A stretch of DNA of 64,000 bases from Ketobacter sp964016105 (GTDB taxonomy: Bacteria; Pseudomonadota; Gammaproteobacteria; Pseudomonadales; Ketobacteraceae), in contig CAXHEX010000002.1 of the NCBI GenBank assembly GCA_964016105.1, forward strand, positions 322,686 to 386,685, given 5' to 3'. Shown here piece by piece: positions 55,446 to 64,000 of this stretch; position 1 is the first letter of the stretch, and each line of letters begins with the position of its first letter. The notes beneath the pieces were generated by a model that was given only the letters and a program-made list of their open reading frames with translations, searched no databases and was not told the origin of the DNA. The position numbers and the translations under genes were made by a program.

Positions 55446-56789
55446 ATGACGAATCAAAGCCACGAAAACCAATACGCTCTTCACCTAACCAATCTTGGTG
55501 AGTCAAAAGAAATTCTAGCCAGTGAAGACATTTACAATCAACAGGGTGCTCTGCTGGTAAAGAAAGGAGCCCCCATTAATCAGCGCGTATCTGATCAAAT
55601 TGTTAAATTTAAACTCCTTAATCCCATCGAAAACTCCATAAATATCTCGGATAGTGTCACACCCAATCAATTATTGGATGACCTTAATAGCCTACTACAG
55701 CACCACCCTGCCATTCTCAATACCCATCAAAAAATTGGCATGGAGCGATTATTTGAAGATCATATTCAGCTTCTAAGCTCATTCCCATTAGTATTACAAA
55801 AGCTCACCGTAATGCGGGAACAGCTCAACCGAATCTACCGGAATACACTCGCCGTAACCTGGCTTAGTCTCGCCATAGCAAAAAAAATGGGAGACTCTAC
55901 CATTTCAACGAAGGATTGCTTCTTCGCCGCAATCTGTCACGACTTTGGCATGCTACACATAAACACAGACGTTATTAGCAAAACAGAGAGCCTAACACCA
56001 GAAGAATGGCGGCAAATTCAATCCCACACAGTTATAGGAAAAAAGCTCGTTGACAATATCCCCAAAATAAACAAAAAAGTGGGAAGAATAATATTAGAGC
56101 ATCACGAGAGATGTGATGGAACCGGTTACCCTCTAGGTAAATTCCAAGATAAACTTACTAAGGAAAGCCAAATCATCGCGTTCTGCGACAGCGTAGTGTC
56201 AGTTTTCAACAGGAGACAAAAACTAAAGGAAAATAGCATCAGAGATTTGATGCCATTTTTACAGGTAAATAGCGAAAGTCATTTTTACCAAACTTACGCA
56301 GCTATGACATCACTGCTTAGACTGGTCACCATTGAAGAAGACTCTTTCATCAACCATAAAAACGTGGCAACAGAGATCGAAAACTTGCGCACTTTGGGCT
56401 ATGACATTAATGCATATATCGAATGCCTAAACACTCTCAATAGCAAAGGTATTTTCTTAGCCAACAAACCGGCCATTGCCAGCGTTCCAACCATACTGGG
56501 TCAAGTAACTAAAATAATTCGTGGCTCTGGCGTTCTTGATCAAGGCTATATTCGATGGTTAGACCAAGTAAAATCCCACAAGCTGGAACACGCCTATCGA
56601 GAGGTAGCGGATGTTAGCTTGATGTTAACTGAACTTAAATGGCATTTAGAGCGAGCAGTAAAAATTCTGGAATCCTATATCGACATCGAACCAGAGTCAG
56701 ACCTTATAAAGACTATAACTGAAGCCTTGAAAAACATTATAAATAAAGAGGAGCAACCAAACGATTACGACGACTACGCAATCGCTTAG
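55446..56789 (+). CDS. HD-GYP domain c-di-GMP phosphodiesterase
   Basis: A 447-residue cytoplasmic protein. ATG 55446 is chosen with a short AAGAAG upstream; an earlier GTG at 55353 has no support. The N-terminal 120 residues have no named domain (NLGESKEILASEDIYNQQGALLVKKG). The HD-GYP core holds ICHDFGMLH near residue 163 and EHHERCDGTGYPLG near 218-231, both intact. Such enzymes hydrolyse c-di-GMP to pGpG or GMP. The C-terminal 170 residues are helical and unassigned. The next c-di-GMP gene on the other strand ends 30 bp away. Confidence 0.9.
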   Translation: MTNQSHENQYALHLTNLGESKEILASEDIYNQQGALLVKKGAPINQRVSDQIVKFKLLNPIENSINISDSVTPNQLLDDLNSLLQHHPAILNTHQKIGMERLFEDHIQLLSSFPLVLQKLTVMREQLNRIYRNTLAVTWLSLAIAKKMGDSTISTKDCFFAAICHDFGMLHINTDVISKTESLTPEEWRQIQSHTVIGKKLVDNIPKINKKVGRIILEHHERCDGTGYPLGKFQDKLTKESQIIAFCDSVVSVFNRRQKLKENSIRDLMPFLQVNSESHFYQTYAAMTSLLRLVTIEEDSFINHKNVATEIENLRTLGYDINAYIECLNTLNSKGIFLANKPAIASVPTILGQVTKIIRGSGVLDQGYIRWLDQVKSHKLEHAYREVADVSLMLTELKWHLERAVKILESYIDIEPESDLIKTITEALKNIINKEEQPNDYDDYAIA

Positions 56790-56818
56790 CTATGGCACTG
56801 TATTAATTCAGAAAGGCG

Positions 56819-59800
56819 CTAAGCCACTTGATGCGCTGGTTGTAATGCATTATGCAAATCTTCAATCATTACTGGCTTACCCAGATAGAACCCTTGCACG
56901 TAATCCACACCAATGTCTCTAACAACCTCAAGAATTTCTTCAGAAGAAACGTATTCAGCAATAATTTTCTTATTAAGGAAATGCCCCATTTCAGTAATAG
57001 ATTTTACTAAAGCATAGTCAACATCGTCATCTGTTATATTTCGAACGAATGCACCATCTATCTTTATAAAATCTACGGGCAGTTGTTTCAAATAGGCGTA
57101 AGAAGACTGGCCAGCACCGAAATCATCTAATGAGAATCGGCAACCGATATTACGCATTTCGTTGATAAAATCAGCAGCATCTTCCAGATTGGCTACCGCC
57201 GTAGTTTCCGTGATCTCGAATATAAGCTTATTTCTTGGAATACCGTAGCGAACCAATGATTCAAAAACAAAATCTAGAAATGTTTCGTCATTTAAGGAAT
57301 GCCCAGAGAGATTAATAGAAAATCCACCCACGTGATCAAGTAAATTCGGATTCTGCACCAACCACTGCAACACACTGTTAATAACCCAACGGTCCACTGC
57401 ACCCATACGACTGTATTCCTCTGCCGCTTTGATAAAGTCCGCAGGTGGCAAATGCTCACCACTTTCATCCACCACAGTGAGTAACACTTCGAAATGAGGT
57501 AACACAGAATCCGGATCTATTATAGGCGCGATCATTTGACAGCGTACCTTTAAATGATCTTCGTCCAAAGCTCGATTGATTCTTGCAACCCAAGACATGA
57601 CTTCGTCGCGCTCTTCCATGCGCTCATCACCGGGTCTTACTAATTGAATTTCTTTCTGGCCCGACTTCTTACAAATTTCAGCTGCTGACTCCACAGACCT
57701 TAACAACTCCATTACATGGTTATTGCTAATATCAAAACCAATCATGGATACCACTGCAGTAATAACGAAGCTCTGCTCTGAATAAGTAAAACGCCTTTCC
57801 TCAATCACGCTCTTTAGTTCAGTGGCCAGAATGTAGCCTTTTTGCTCTGATTCCACCTCCAACAGAACGCCGAATTCATTTCCTCCAATTCGACCCAGCT
57901 GCGTACCCTCAGGCACTGTGCTTTTTATTCTTTGGGCGATTTCTCGCAAAAAACCATCTCCGACTTCATAGCCACAGGTGTTGTTAATCACCTTGAACTG
58001 CAAGATGTCAATAAAGATCAGCACGTAAGTCAGATCACGTTTCTTCGCTCGTGCCACACCTTGTGCCAAGCAGCGCTCAAACTCTTTCCGAGTTTTCAGG
58101 CCAGTTAATTGATCGAGAGCGGATTCCTCAGCCAGTTGATCGTATATTTTCTGCACCAATGCGTCCAAACCACGCTCAACAGCAGGCAAACTTGAATCAC
58201 TCAAGACCACAACATCTCCGCGTCGGAGTCGAAATGCGAGTTCTTCCAAAGTAAGGTCTGCCACCTTCATTCCATGATGATTTACGAATACAAAGCGATT
58301 GAATTCATCGGATATCCAAGCCAATTGACTTAGTCGCGAGCTGTCGTCGTTGGCGTCAAATTCTAACCATTGGCCTTCTTTTAGATTTTTGACTCTTTTC
58401 ACCCAACGCTGAAATGACTTATCGTCTCCATCAATACCTAAGCGCTCATAACGTTCATCAGGACTCTCTTTGTCGATTTTAGCTGCTGAGTATTCTCCCG
58501 CAGGCAGGGCCTCCAACACATCGCTTTGTAAGGGCCCTTTTAAATTCGAAATAATTTGCTGGTGCCTACCGGAAGTATTTGGTACCTTAGCTAAGCCTTT
58601 TTCCACCAGCTTGCACAGCTCTTCAGAGCGGAAGAGCAGCTTACTTTCGTCGTAAGCCTCTGGTATCAATCGGACAATCAGTTGATCCAGCACCATCAAG
58701 GTCATTTCCCAAGCGCGACTTCCTATTCCCTCACGAAAGTAACAAAGCCGCATGAGTTCTCGCCAACCATTTTCCACCAAATCCAAAATCACTTGCGGAA
58801 TAGCCTGATCTGAAAACCGTTTCTTGAGTTCGCTTTCTATTAGGTTGTTTGCTACCTTAATTTTTTGCTGTCCTTCGCAGGCTTCGGTAACGCGAGACAG
58901 ATTTCGTTCAATGTATTTTTTCTCTTTCTGAACCAAACCTTCGAGTTTATCAAGAGCGATATTCACCCCACCCATGTCACTCATATCCGACGCTAGGATT
59001 TGATCAATACACTCTTTTATAACCGGACGGTTGGCGTTAATATTCACGCTTCCCTTGTCCGATAACAATGCGAGATAATTCACGGATTGTCGCAACGGAT
59101 GATAGTCTGCAGTGAACAGACTCGGATCTCGCACCAACACTTCTAGCAGTGGAATTTCTAACTTCCTCAAGTCTGAACGCAACTCTTGTTCAAACCGGTC
59201 ATTCTCCACAATGCTGTTTAACAAGTTCTCTATCATTTCTGCTGACTCAAAATGCTGACTTGTTAGCCCAGCTTCTTTATCAGCCATGTTAGCGAGATGT
59301 TGCTTCAATGCGCCCGGTGCATCTAAGTCGATATCACCTTGTATCAAACTTTGTTTAACTACTTCTATTGCACCTGAAAGCGCATCCAACACTTGCATCG
59401 GTGTTTCACCACCGCCATTACTCCTTACCAACTGAGGATGATCACTCTCAACATTGTGTTTAACCTGAAGTAGTCTTTCCGCAATCGAGTATGCTTTTTT
59501 TGCCCGTTGCATACCCTCTTCAACCAACTGATGAGAACCCGAAACGGGAGAGATTGTTTGGGTTAAGGTTTCACGGCTTCTTTCCACATGATGAGCTCCA
59601 GTTTCGCCTAATGGTGGCGAATCTGGAACCTGAGCTGGATTGACGGGCTGTGATTTATCGGCATTTAATGAGGGCTGGGGTTGGTTTTGATGAATCTCAG
59701 ATTCACTCTGCTTGATTTCAGATTCATCTTTCTTGGAGTGATCAGTATTCTTTTCTTTCTCAGGCAAGGTGCGGCCGCTACTATTGACCATGGCCTGAGC

Positions 59801-60832
59801 GGCGAGATATTTATTAACATCAATATCGGGGAGAATTTCTGCATCAACAAAAAGCTTATTAAGTGATTTATACAAGCCCGCCAAGTTATCCAGAACCTGT
59901 TCTTGAAACACTTTAAATACTAGCCGTTCCACACGGTTAGAAAGCTTTAGATTAACTATTGATGCATGCAATGCTTCGCAAAAAGCCGCCGGTGAATATG
60001 GGTTGTAAACTCGCTTTTGTTGCTCAGACACGAAAGCACTATCAAGCCTGATCTGAAGCTCTATTAGTACTTCACGGTACTGCAGTTCTACCTTTGACGT
60101 GGTGACTCGTACAATTAACCAATCTTCAAACGCTTCCTTTTCAACTAAAGCGAGAGTGGACTCTTGCTTATCTGTTGTCTCTTGCTTATCCGCTTCTTGA
60201 AATCGGCCCTGGGCCACATCAGCGGCCGCCGCAGTAATGTTACCCACATAGTTTTCAGCAATCTGCTTAGCCTGTTTTTTAAATTGAGCAATAGCGTCTA
60301 CATATTGGTGTTGCGCTGAATCACTGGCTTGCTTTTCCATTTCTTCAACTAGTGAAGTGTCCAAAGCCTTAAAAAACTCTGGGAAGCGATCAGAAAAGAA
60401 AAGCTTAACTCGACTATTGGTGTGATTGATTAGATTGGCTTTTTTAGCAGCGGCCAATCCTTCTTTCTTACCTTTTTCAGACAGGCGCTGTAGGTTATCA
60501 GCCTTGAAGGTTCGGGCAGACTCAGATTTCAAGGCATTTAAATAGGTGGAATCAGGCTCTATGAATTTAACTCCCATGCCTGAATCTTGATAATGGACAA
60601 CTACAACATTGACAGAATAGTAACTTTCTTCTGACTTGAATGTACAAGAAGCGATGACTTCCAGAGAATCTAGCTTGTCCTTTATATCCGTACTATCCTC
60701 TGCCGTAAATCGGGATAGATACATTCCTTGTTCGGTAAAGTCTTCAATTCGACAGGGGTAACCTTCGCCATCACCCATGTTAAAAACAGCATCTAACGAA
60801 GCTTTTCGTCGAGGAGATCTTCTTTTATCCAC
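56819..60832 (-). CDS. PilZ-DUF1631-GGDEF-EAL c-di-GMP signalling protein
   Basis: A 1,337-residue cytoplasmic multidomain protein. Residues 1-105 are a PilZ-like domain (RRSPRRKAS, then IEDFTEQGMYLS); about 110-820 match the DUF1631 architecture, long and helical with a low-complexity polar linker near 340-430; about 890-1060 are GGDEF; about 1090-1330 are EAL. The GGDEF signature reads GGNEF near residue 983, so cyclase activity is doubtful. The EAL motif reads EVL near 1113, but NLSGHS, FEITET, DDFGAG, IKIDGAF and QGFYLGKP are present, so phosphodiesterase activity is plausible; AEGVE is altered to AEYVS. The start is GTG 60832 with AGGTG about 7 nt upstream. Transcribed after the DUF2806-like gene, 78 bp away. 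Confidence 0.9.
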   Translation of the reverse strand: MDKRRSPRRKASLDAVFNMGDGEGYPCRIEDFTEQGMYLSRFTAEDSTDIKDKLDSLEVIASCTFKSEESYYSVNVVVVHYQDSGMGVKFIEPDSTYLNALKSESARTFKADNLQRLSEKGKKEGLAAAKKANLINHTNSRVKLFFSDRFPEFFKALDTSLVEEMEKQASDSAQHQYVDAIAQFKKQAKQIAENYVGNITAAAADVAQGRFQEADKQETTDKQESTLALVEKEAFEDWLIVRVTTSKVELQYREVLIELQIRLDSAFVSEQQKRVYNPYSPAAFCEALHASIVNLKLSNRVERLVFKVFQEQVLDNLAGLYKSLNKLFVDAEILPDIDVNKYLAAQAMVNSSGRTLPEKEKNTDHSKKDESEIKQSESEIHQNQPQPSLNADKSQPVNPAQVPDSPPLGETGAHHVERSRETLTQTISPVSGSHQLVEEGMQRAKKAYSIAERLLQVKHNVESDHPQLVRSNGGGETPMQVLDALSGAIEVVKQSLIQGDIDLDAPGALKQHLANMADKEAGLTSQHFESAEMIENLLNSIVENDRFEQELRSDLRKLEIPLLEVLVRDPSLFTADYHPLRQSVNYLALLSDKGSVNINANRPVIKECIDQILASDMSDMGGVNIALDKLEGLVQKEKKYIERNLSRVTEACEGQQKIKVANNLIESELKKRFSDQAIPQVILDLVENGWRELMRLCYFREGIGSRAWEMTLMVLDQLIVRLIPEAYDESKLLFRSEELCKLVEKGLAKVPNTSGRHQQIISNLKGPLQSDVLEALPAGEYSAAKIDKESPDERYERLGIDGDDKSFQRWVKRVKNLKEGQWLEFDANDDSSRLSQLAWISDEFNRFVFVNHHGMKVADLTLEELAFRLRRGDVVVLSDSSLPAVERGLDALVQKIYDQLAEESALDQLTGLKTRKEFERCLAQGVARAKKRDLTYVLIFIDILQFKVINNTCGYEVGDGFLREIAQRIKSTVPEGTQLGRIGGNEFGVLLEVESEQKGYILATELKSVIEERRFTYSEQSFVITAVVSMIGFDISNNHVMELLRSVESAAEICKKSGQKEIQLVRPGDERMEERDEVMSWVARINRALDEDHLKVRCQMIAPIIDPDSVLPHFEVLLTVVDESGEHLPPADFIKAAEEYSRMGAVDRWVINSVLQWLVQNPNLLDHVGGFSINLSGHSLNDETFLDFVFESLVRYGIPRNKLIFEITETTAVANLEDAADFINEMRNIGCRFSLDDFGAGQSSYAYLKQLPVDFIKIDGAFVRNITDDDVDYALVKSITEMGHFLNKKIIAEYVSSEEILEVVRDIGVDYVQGFYLGKPVMIEDLHNALQPAHQVA

Positions 60833-60910
60833 CAGAACACCTAATTCAGTCTAAATAATGTGCTGATTTAAGTTTAGTAAGGATTTCAAGAAAGTAATAA
60901 CAATAGCGAT

Positions 60911-61972
60911 TTAAACCCTATTGATTTTATCCAAATTTGAATGATCATCACTAACCTCCACATTCATGCCACGGGTTTGTAGATCTTCAACTATCCGTTC
61001 TACGTAAACCGGATCGGCCTGACAGCTAACTAAACTTACCAGCTCTTTTCCAACTGAGGTCAGAGGGTAAGCCGGCAGATGGAGCTCTGCTCTGGGTTGC
61101 GATGGAGAAATTGCCAGTACTTTGTCAGCCACCTCGAGGTTATAAAGGTATCCATCAGAAGCACTGGTTGTTAACGTTTTAGTGAGTACCTTTCCATATA
61201 CACCGCGCAGTATAGATCGCTCTTCTAACTGCTCAAATAATTCCGGCTCGTAGTGGCTGGTAAGCGCCTGCAACGCTCCGCGGTAGATAAAGTCTCCGCA
61301 GCATAAGGAAGCTATTTTATTTAGGTTTTCAGCATCCTCAACATTGAAGGAGGACAGATGGGAAAGAGCCCACAAACTGGACGAATTGGGACGCTTTAAC
61401 TCTTCCAGTAGCACTCTCGCCCATAACTGTTGTAAACCACCATTGGAAACCTCGCAGGCGCTCAGCTTCCAACGATCAAACCATCTACGATCCAGTGGGT
61501 TTTTTTCAATTTCGCCAATGTCTGAACTGAGTATAATTCGCTCCGTCAGGAGATAGAGTTTCTGTAAACGAAGCAATCTTTCCAGAGCATCGAACTGACT
61601 CACTTCAACGGCATTTGCCAGCATTTTGGCAATACTGGGTAAGCTTTCTTTATGAATATGACGGGGCTCTGAAGATTCGATAAATGAAGAAAACTTAACG
61701 CCTTGGATGTCTTTAGTCTGAGCCGTAGGTACCAATTTACCGGCACTATCAATGGTGGAGTAACCCCGTCGAACTTCGTTAAGTTGACGCTCCAGTGCGA
61801 TCAAATTAGATAGTTCCTTACGGCGCACATCCCCTAAAGACTGGCCTAAGCGCTGAATCTTATCGGGGGAAGACAACCCATAGGTCTCTTTCGGTGTCAA
61901 ATGCACCCAAAGCTTTCTAACCAACTGAATTCTGAGGATATTCTGATTCACAACCAACCCCAACGAATACAT
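60911..61972 (-). CDS. DUF2806-like protein
   Basis: A 353-residue protein with no signal peptide or membrane helix. The central segment WFDRWKLSACEVSNGGLQQLWARVLLEELKRPNSSSLWALSHLSSF... is the pattern I associate with DUF2806 proteins (W-x2-W...VSN-x-x-LQ-x-LWA). The C-terminal half looks like a winged-helix or DNA-binding-like region (ALTSHYEPELFEQLEERSILRG, LPAYPLTSVGKELVSLV), weakly supported. Function is unknown. No ribosome site is obvious before ATG 61972. It lies between an unknown small gene and the DUF1631 protein, all transcribed leftward. Confidence 0.7.
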   Translation of the reverse strand: MYSLGLVVNQNILRIQLVRKLWVHLTPKETYGLSSPDKIQRLGQSLGDVRRKELSNLIALERQLNEVRRGYSTIDSAGKLVPTAQTKDIQGVKFSSFIESSEPRHIHKESLPSIAKMLANAVEVSQFDALERLLRLQKLYLLTERIILSSDIGEIEKNPLDRRWFDRWKLSACEVSNGGLQQLWARVLLEELKRPNSSSLWALSHLSSFNVEDAENLNKIASLCCGDFIYRGALQALTSHYEPELFEQLEERSILRGVYGKVLTKTLTTSASDGYLYNLEVADKVLAISPSQPRAELHLPAYPLTSVGKELVSLVSCQADPVYVERIVEDLQTRGMNVEVSDDHSNLDKINRV

Positions 61973-62034
61973 ACTGACAATTATTGCGATTCGTTTGATT
62001 CAGTATAGTTGAATCTGGGCAAATTCACCCACTG

Positions 62035-62048
62035 GTTACCAGGGTAAC
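62035..62048. promoter_or_regulatory. Interrupted palindrome GTTACC-AG-GGTAAC
   Basis: Perfect 6-bp arms with a 2-bp spacer lie 63 bp upstream of the DUF2806-like start. The spacer is too short for a hairpin, so if functional it would be a dimeric-protein operator. No regulator is adjacent. Confidence 0.3.
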
Positions 62049-62061
62049 TATTGATAAGGTA

Positions 62062-62349
62062 CTAAGGGGACAGGGTAAGCACCAACCGACATACCGCCAC
62101 CAAAGGTGTTTCGCCCCAGGCTGAGGCCTTGGGCGTGGACGCCAGCCATTCTTGCGCCAGGTATTGCACATTGATCTTGTAGGTTTCCATCAAATCTAAA
62201 AGTAGCGTCTTGTCCCTGTGAAATTGGTACTGACCCTTACTGTAGTTAGCTTCAAATTCCTCTTTCGAGGGTTGCTTGCCAGACACCTTACAGGCATGGA
62301 GGTACATTTCATAATCCAGAGCTTGATCTCTGAGTTCATTAACATTCAT
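62062..62349 (-). CDS. Hypothetical small protein
   Basis: A 95-residue soluble protein I do not recognise: MNVNELRDQALDYEMYLHACK, then PSKEEFEANYSKGQYQFHRDKTLLLDLMETYKINVQYLAQEWLASTPK. It looks mostly helical, with several aromatic residues and no membrane segment or signal. ATG 62349 is preferred, because the 18-residue extension to TTG 62403 has no ribosome site or conserved look. It lies between the phosphoglucomutase gene and the DUF2806-like gene, with gaps near 90 bp on each side. Confidence 0.5.
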   Translation of the reverse strand: MNVNELRDQALDYEMYLHACKVSGKQPSKEEFEANYSKGQYQFHRDKTLLLDLMETYKINVQYLAQEWLASTPKASAWGETPLVAVCRLVLTLSP

Positions 62350-62436
62350 AGGGACAACACGATTAAAGGCTTTTGAAACCCGCGATTTTGTTGAAACAAA
62401 CAATTACAGTCAAGGGATAGTTTTGATACCGGCACA

Positions 62437-64000
62437 TTAGGTCTTCACTGTTGCATCCTTGAGCCCGGAAATAGACTCAATTTGTGCCACCTGATTGGCA
62501 AATCGGCCAAGCTCTTCATTGAACTCAATTGCATCATGGGCCAAGTTATCCGATTTACGTTCTATCTGCTCCAAATACACTCGTAACGTGGCAGAGTCAG
62601 TTCCGGTACCAGAAAGCCTATACACCACACGAGAACCATCATCGAAGATGATTCGAACACCCTGATTATTGGAAACAGACTTGTCCACCGGGTCCTCGTA
62701 ACTGAACATATTTACGTCCACTATTTCGGATGCCCCAAATCGCTGCCCTACAATGTTGGATTTGCCCGCCAGCAAGCCATCCAGCACGGCATTGGCGTGT
62801 TCCGCCTCAAGACCCTCGTAATCATGACGGCAGTAATAACTGCGTCCGAATTCAGCCCAGTGCTTACTTATCAATTGCTGCATAGACTGCTTGCGGGTGG
62901 CAAGAATGCTTAACCAACACAATACAGTCCAAACACCGTCTTTCTCTCTAACATGATCACCACTGGTGCCAAAACTTTCTTCACCACAGAGTCTCACCAG
63001 CCCTTGATCCAACAGATTGCCAAAAAACTTCCAGCCCGTGGGGGTTTCATAGCAAGCAATATTCAAGCTCTGAGCCACACGATCAAGTGCGGTACTGGTG
63101 GGCATGGAACGAGCCACCCCCACCAAACCTTGTTTAAACTGGGGTATACAGCTGTAATGTTCGGCAATTAGGGCCAGGCTGTCACTGGGGCTGACAAACA
63201 CCCCTTTGCCCATAATCATGTTGCGATCACCATCGCCATCGGAGGCAGCCCCCAATGAAGGGGCATCAGCCGATAACATATAATCATACAACGACTTAGC
63301 ATAGACACGATTGGGATCAGGGTGTCCTCCCCCAAAGTCCGGCAAAGCCTCGCAATTAAGTAAATTAGTGGGTTTTACCCCAAGCAAATCAGCAAAAATA
63401 CGCTTTGCATAAGGGCCAGTGACTGCATGCATAGCGTCAAAACAGAGGTCCAGCTCTCCCGATTTAATCTGTTCAGAAATAAGATCAAAGTCAAACAAGG
63501 ATTGCATCAGTTGTGCATAATCATCAACACTATCAACCACTCGTATGTGAGTATCATTAAAACGATAATCAGACCCAGCAGTAAGGGCAATTTCCGGAAG
63601 ATCGCAACTGAGGTATTGGGTGATCTCTTTGGTACTGCTGAATATGCCGTTGGTAACGGCTTCCGGCGCCGGACTACCACTGGCATTATTGAACTTAATC
63701 CCAAAGTCCTTCCCAGGGCCTCCTGGATTATGGCTCGCAGACAACACAATTCCGCCATCCGCAGAGCTATGTCGTATTAGGTGGGACACTGCAGGCGTGG
63801 ACAGCAAGCCCTGCTCAGCCACCACCACCTCCTTTATTCCGTTCGCAACCAAAATCCGAAGAATGATTTGGATCGCCTCGGTATTGAAATAGCGACCGTC
63901 ACCACCCACCACCAAGCGCCCACGCTGGGACTCCGGCAAGACATTGACAATACTCTGGACAAAATTAGCCAGATAATGCGGTTGTTGGAAAACATCGACC
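62437..64000 (-). CDS. pgm: Phosphoglucomutase, 5' end beyond window
   Basis: Alpha-D-phosphohexomutase interconverting glucose-1- and glucose-6-phosphate, linking central metabolism to nucleotide sugars for EPS. About 520 residues are seen and the frame is open to the right edge (VDVFQQPHYLANFVQSIVNVLPESQRG before the first canonical start), so only about 25 N-terminal residues are missing against the usual length near 546. The phosphoserine loop is LSASHNPGGPGKDFGIKFN, the metal site is SDGDGDRNMIMG, the sugar-binding loop is GEESFGTSGDH, and the phosphate-binding loop is RLSGTGTDSATLRVYLE. All are intact. Confidence 0.95.
   Translation of the reverse strand, partial: VDVFQQPHYLANFVQSIVNVLPESQRGRLVVGGDGRYFNTEAIQIILRILVANGIKEVVVAEQGLLSTPAVSHLIRHSSADGGIVLSASHNPGGPGKDFGIKFNNASGSPAPEAVTNGIFSSTKEITQYLSCDLPEIALTAGSDYRFNDTHIRVVDSVDDYAQLMQSLFDFDLISEQIKSGELDLCFDAMHAVTGPYAKRIFADLLGVKPTNLLNCEALPDFGGGHPDPNRVYAKSLYDYMLSADAPSLGAASDGDGDRNMIMGKGVFVSPSDSLALIAEHYSCIPQFKQGLVGVARSMPTSTALDRVAQSLNIACYETPTGWKFFGNLLDQGLVRLCGEESFGTSGDHVREKDGVWTVLCWLSILATRKQSMQQLISKHWAEFGRSYYCRHDYEGLEAEHANAVLDGLLAGKSNIVGQRFGASEIVDVNMFSYEDPVDKSVSNNQGVRIIFDDGSRVVYRLSGTGTDSATLRVYLEQIERKSDNLAHDAIEFNEELGRFANQVAQIESISGLKDATVKT

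Noticed and set aside
1..64000. CRISPR arrays, tRNAs, insertion sequences, phage genes
   Set aside because: No regular short repeats, tRNA-like cloverleaves, transposase motifs or phage structural genes were recognised on either strand.

Overview
This looks like a chromosomal window from a free-living, probably aquatic gammaproteobacterium. It carries Gram-negative outer-membrane genes (TolC, FadL, YfaZ, two-partner secretion), an ornithine-lipid olsB-olsA pair, etfBA, YdcH and several c-di-GMP proteins. I cannot name the genus from sequence alone. No rRNA, tRNA, CRISPR array, transposase or phage gene was seen.

Positions 1-25878 (minus strand) hold a lipopeptide non-ribosomal peptide synthetase (NRPS) assembly line of three giant proteins, read right to left. 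NRPS-1 (FAAL-ACP-C-A-PCP-C-A-PCP) activates a fatty acid and adds two residues. NRPS-2 (C-A-PCP-E-C-A-PCP-E-C-A-PCP) adds three more, two of them epimerised. NRPS-3 (docking-C-C-A-PCP...) runs off the left edge. Reading the A-domain pocket residues by eye suggests acyl - small residue (Ala-like) - Thr - D-Val-like - D-Ile/Val-like - Ile-like - unassigned. No thioesterase, MbtH, phosphopantetheinyl transferase or ABC exporter is present; they may lie beyond position 1. A TolC-type outer-membrane gene diverges from the cluster, and the shared intergenic region contains a perfect 16-bp palindrome.

Positions 28310-39719 are mainly lipid and redox metabolism. They hold a FadL-type porin, a MaoC hydratase, a small PHA-granule-like protein, TatD nuclease, a GMC alcohol oxidoreductase with a Tat-exported partner lipoprotein, YdcH, an outer-membrane beta-barrel, electron transfer flavoprotein (etfBA), a chalcone-isomerase-like periplasmic protein and the ornithine lipid pair olsB-olsA.

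Positions 39741-49409 are an exopolysaccharide locus. A minus-strand operon encodes a priming glycosyl-phosphotransferase, Wza-like export lipoprotein, Wzz-like chain-length protein, CpsD-like ATPase with a degenerate P-loop and an outer-membrane barrel, followed by msrA and an M14 peptidase. A UDP-sugar dehydrogenase is divergent to it, and a SPOR-domain protein follows. There are no ordinary glycosyltransferases, flippase or polymerase here, so the rest of the pathway must be elsewhere.

Positions 49758-60832 interleave two-partner secretion with c-di-GMP signalling. The order is YfaZ, a very short TpsA exoprotein with a C-terminal Cys pair, a YfiN-like diguanylate cyclase on the opposite strand, the TpsB transporter, a YfiR-like periplasmic regulator, an HD-GYP phosphodiesterase and a PilZ-DUF1631-GGDEF-EAL protein. 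This arrangement is the least conventional part of the window after the NRPS.

Positions 60911-64000 hold a DUF2806-like protein, a small unknown protein and the 3' part of phosphoglucomutase, which runs off the right edge.
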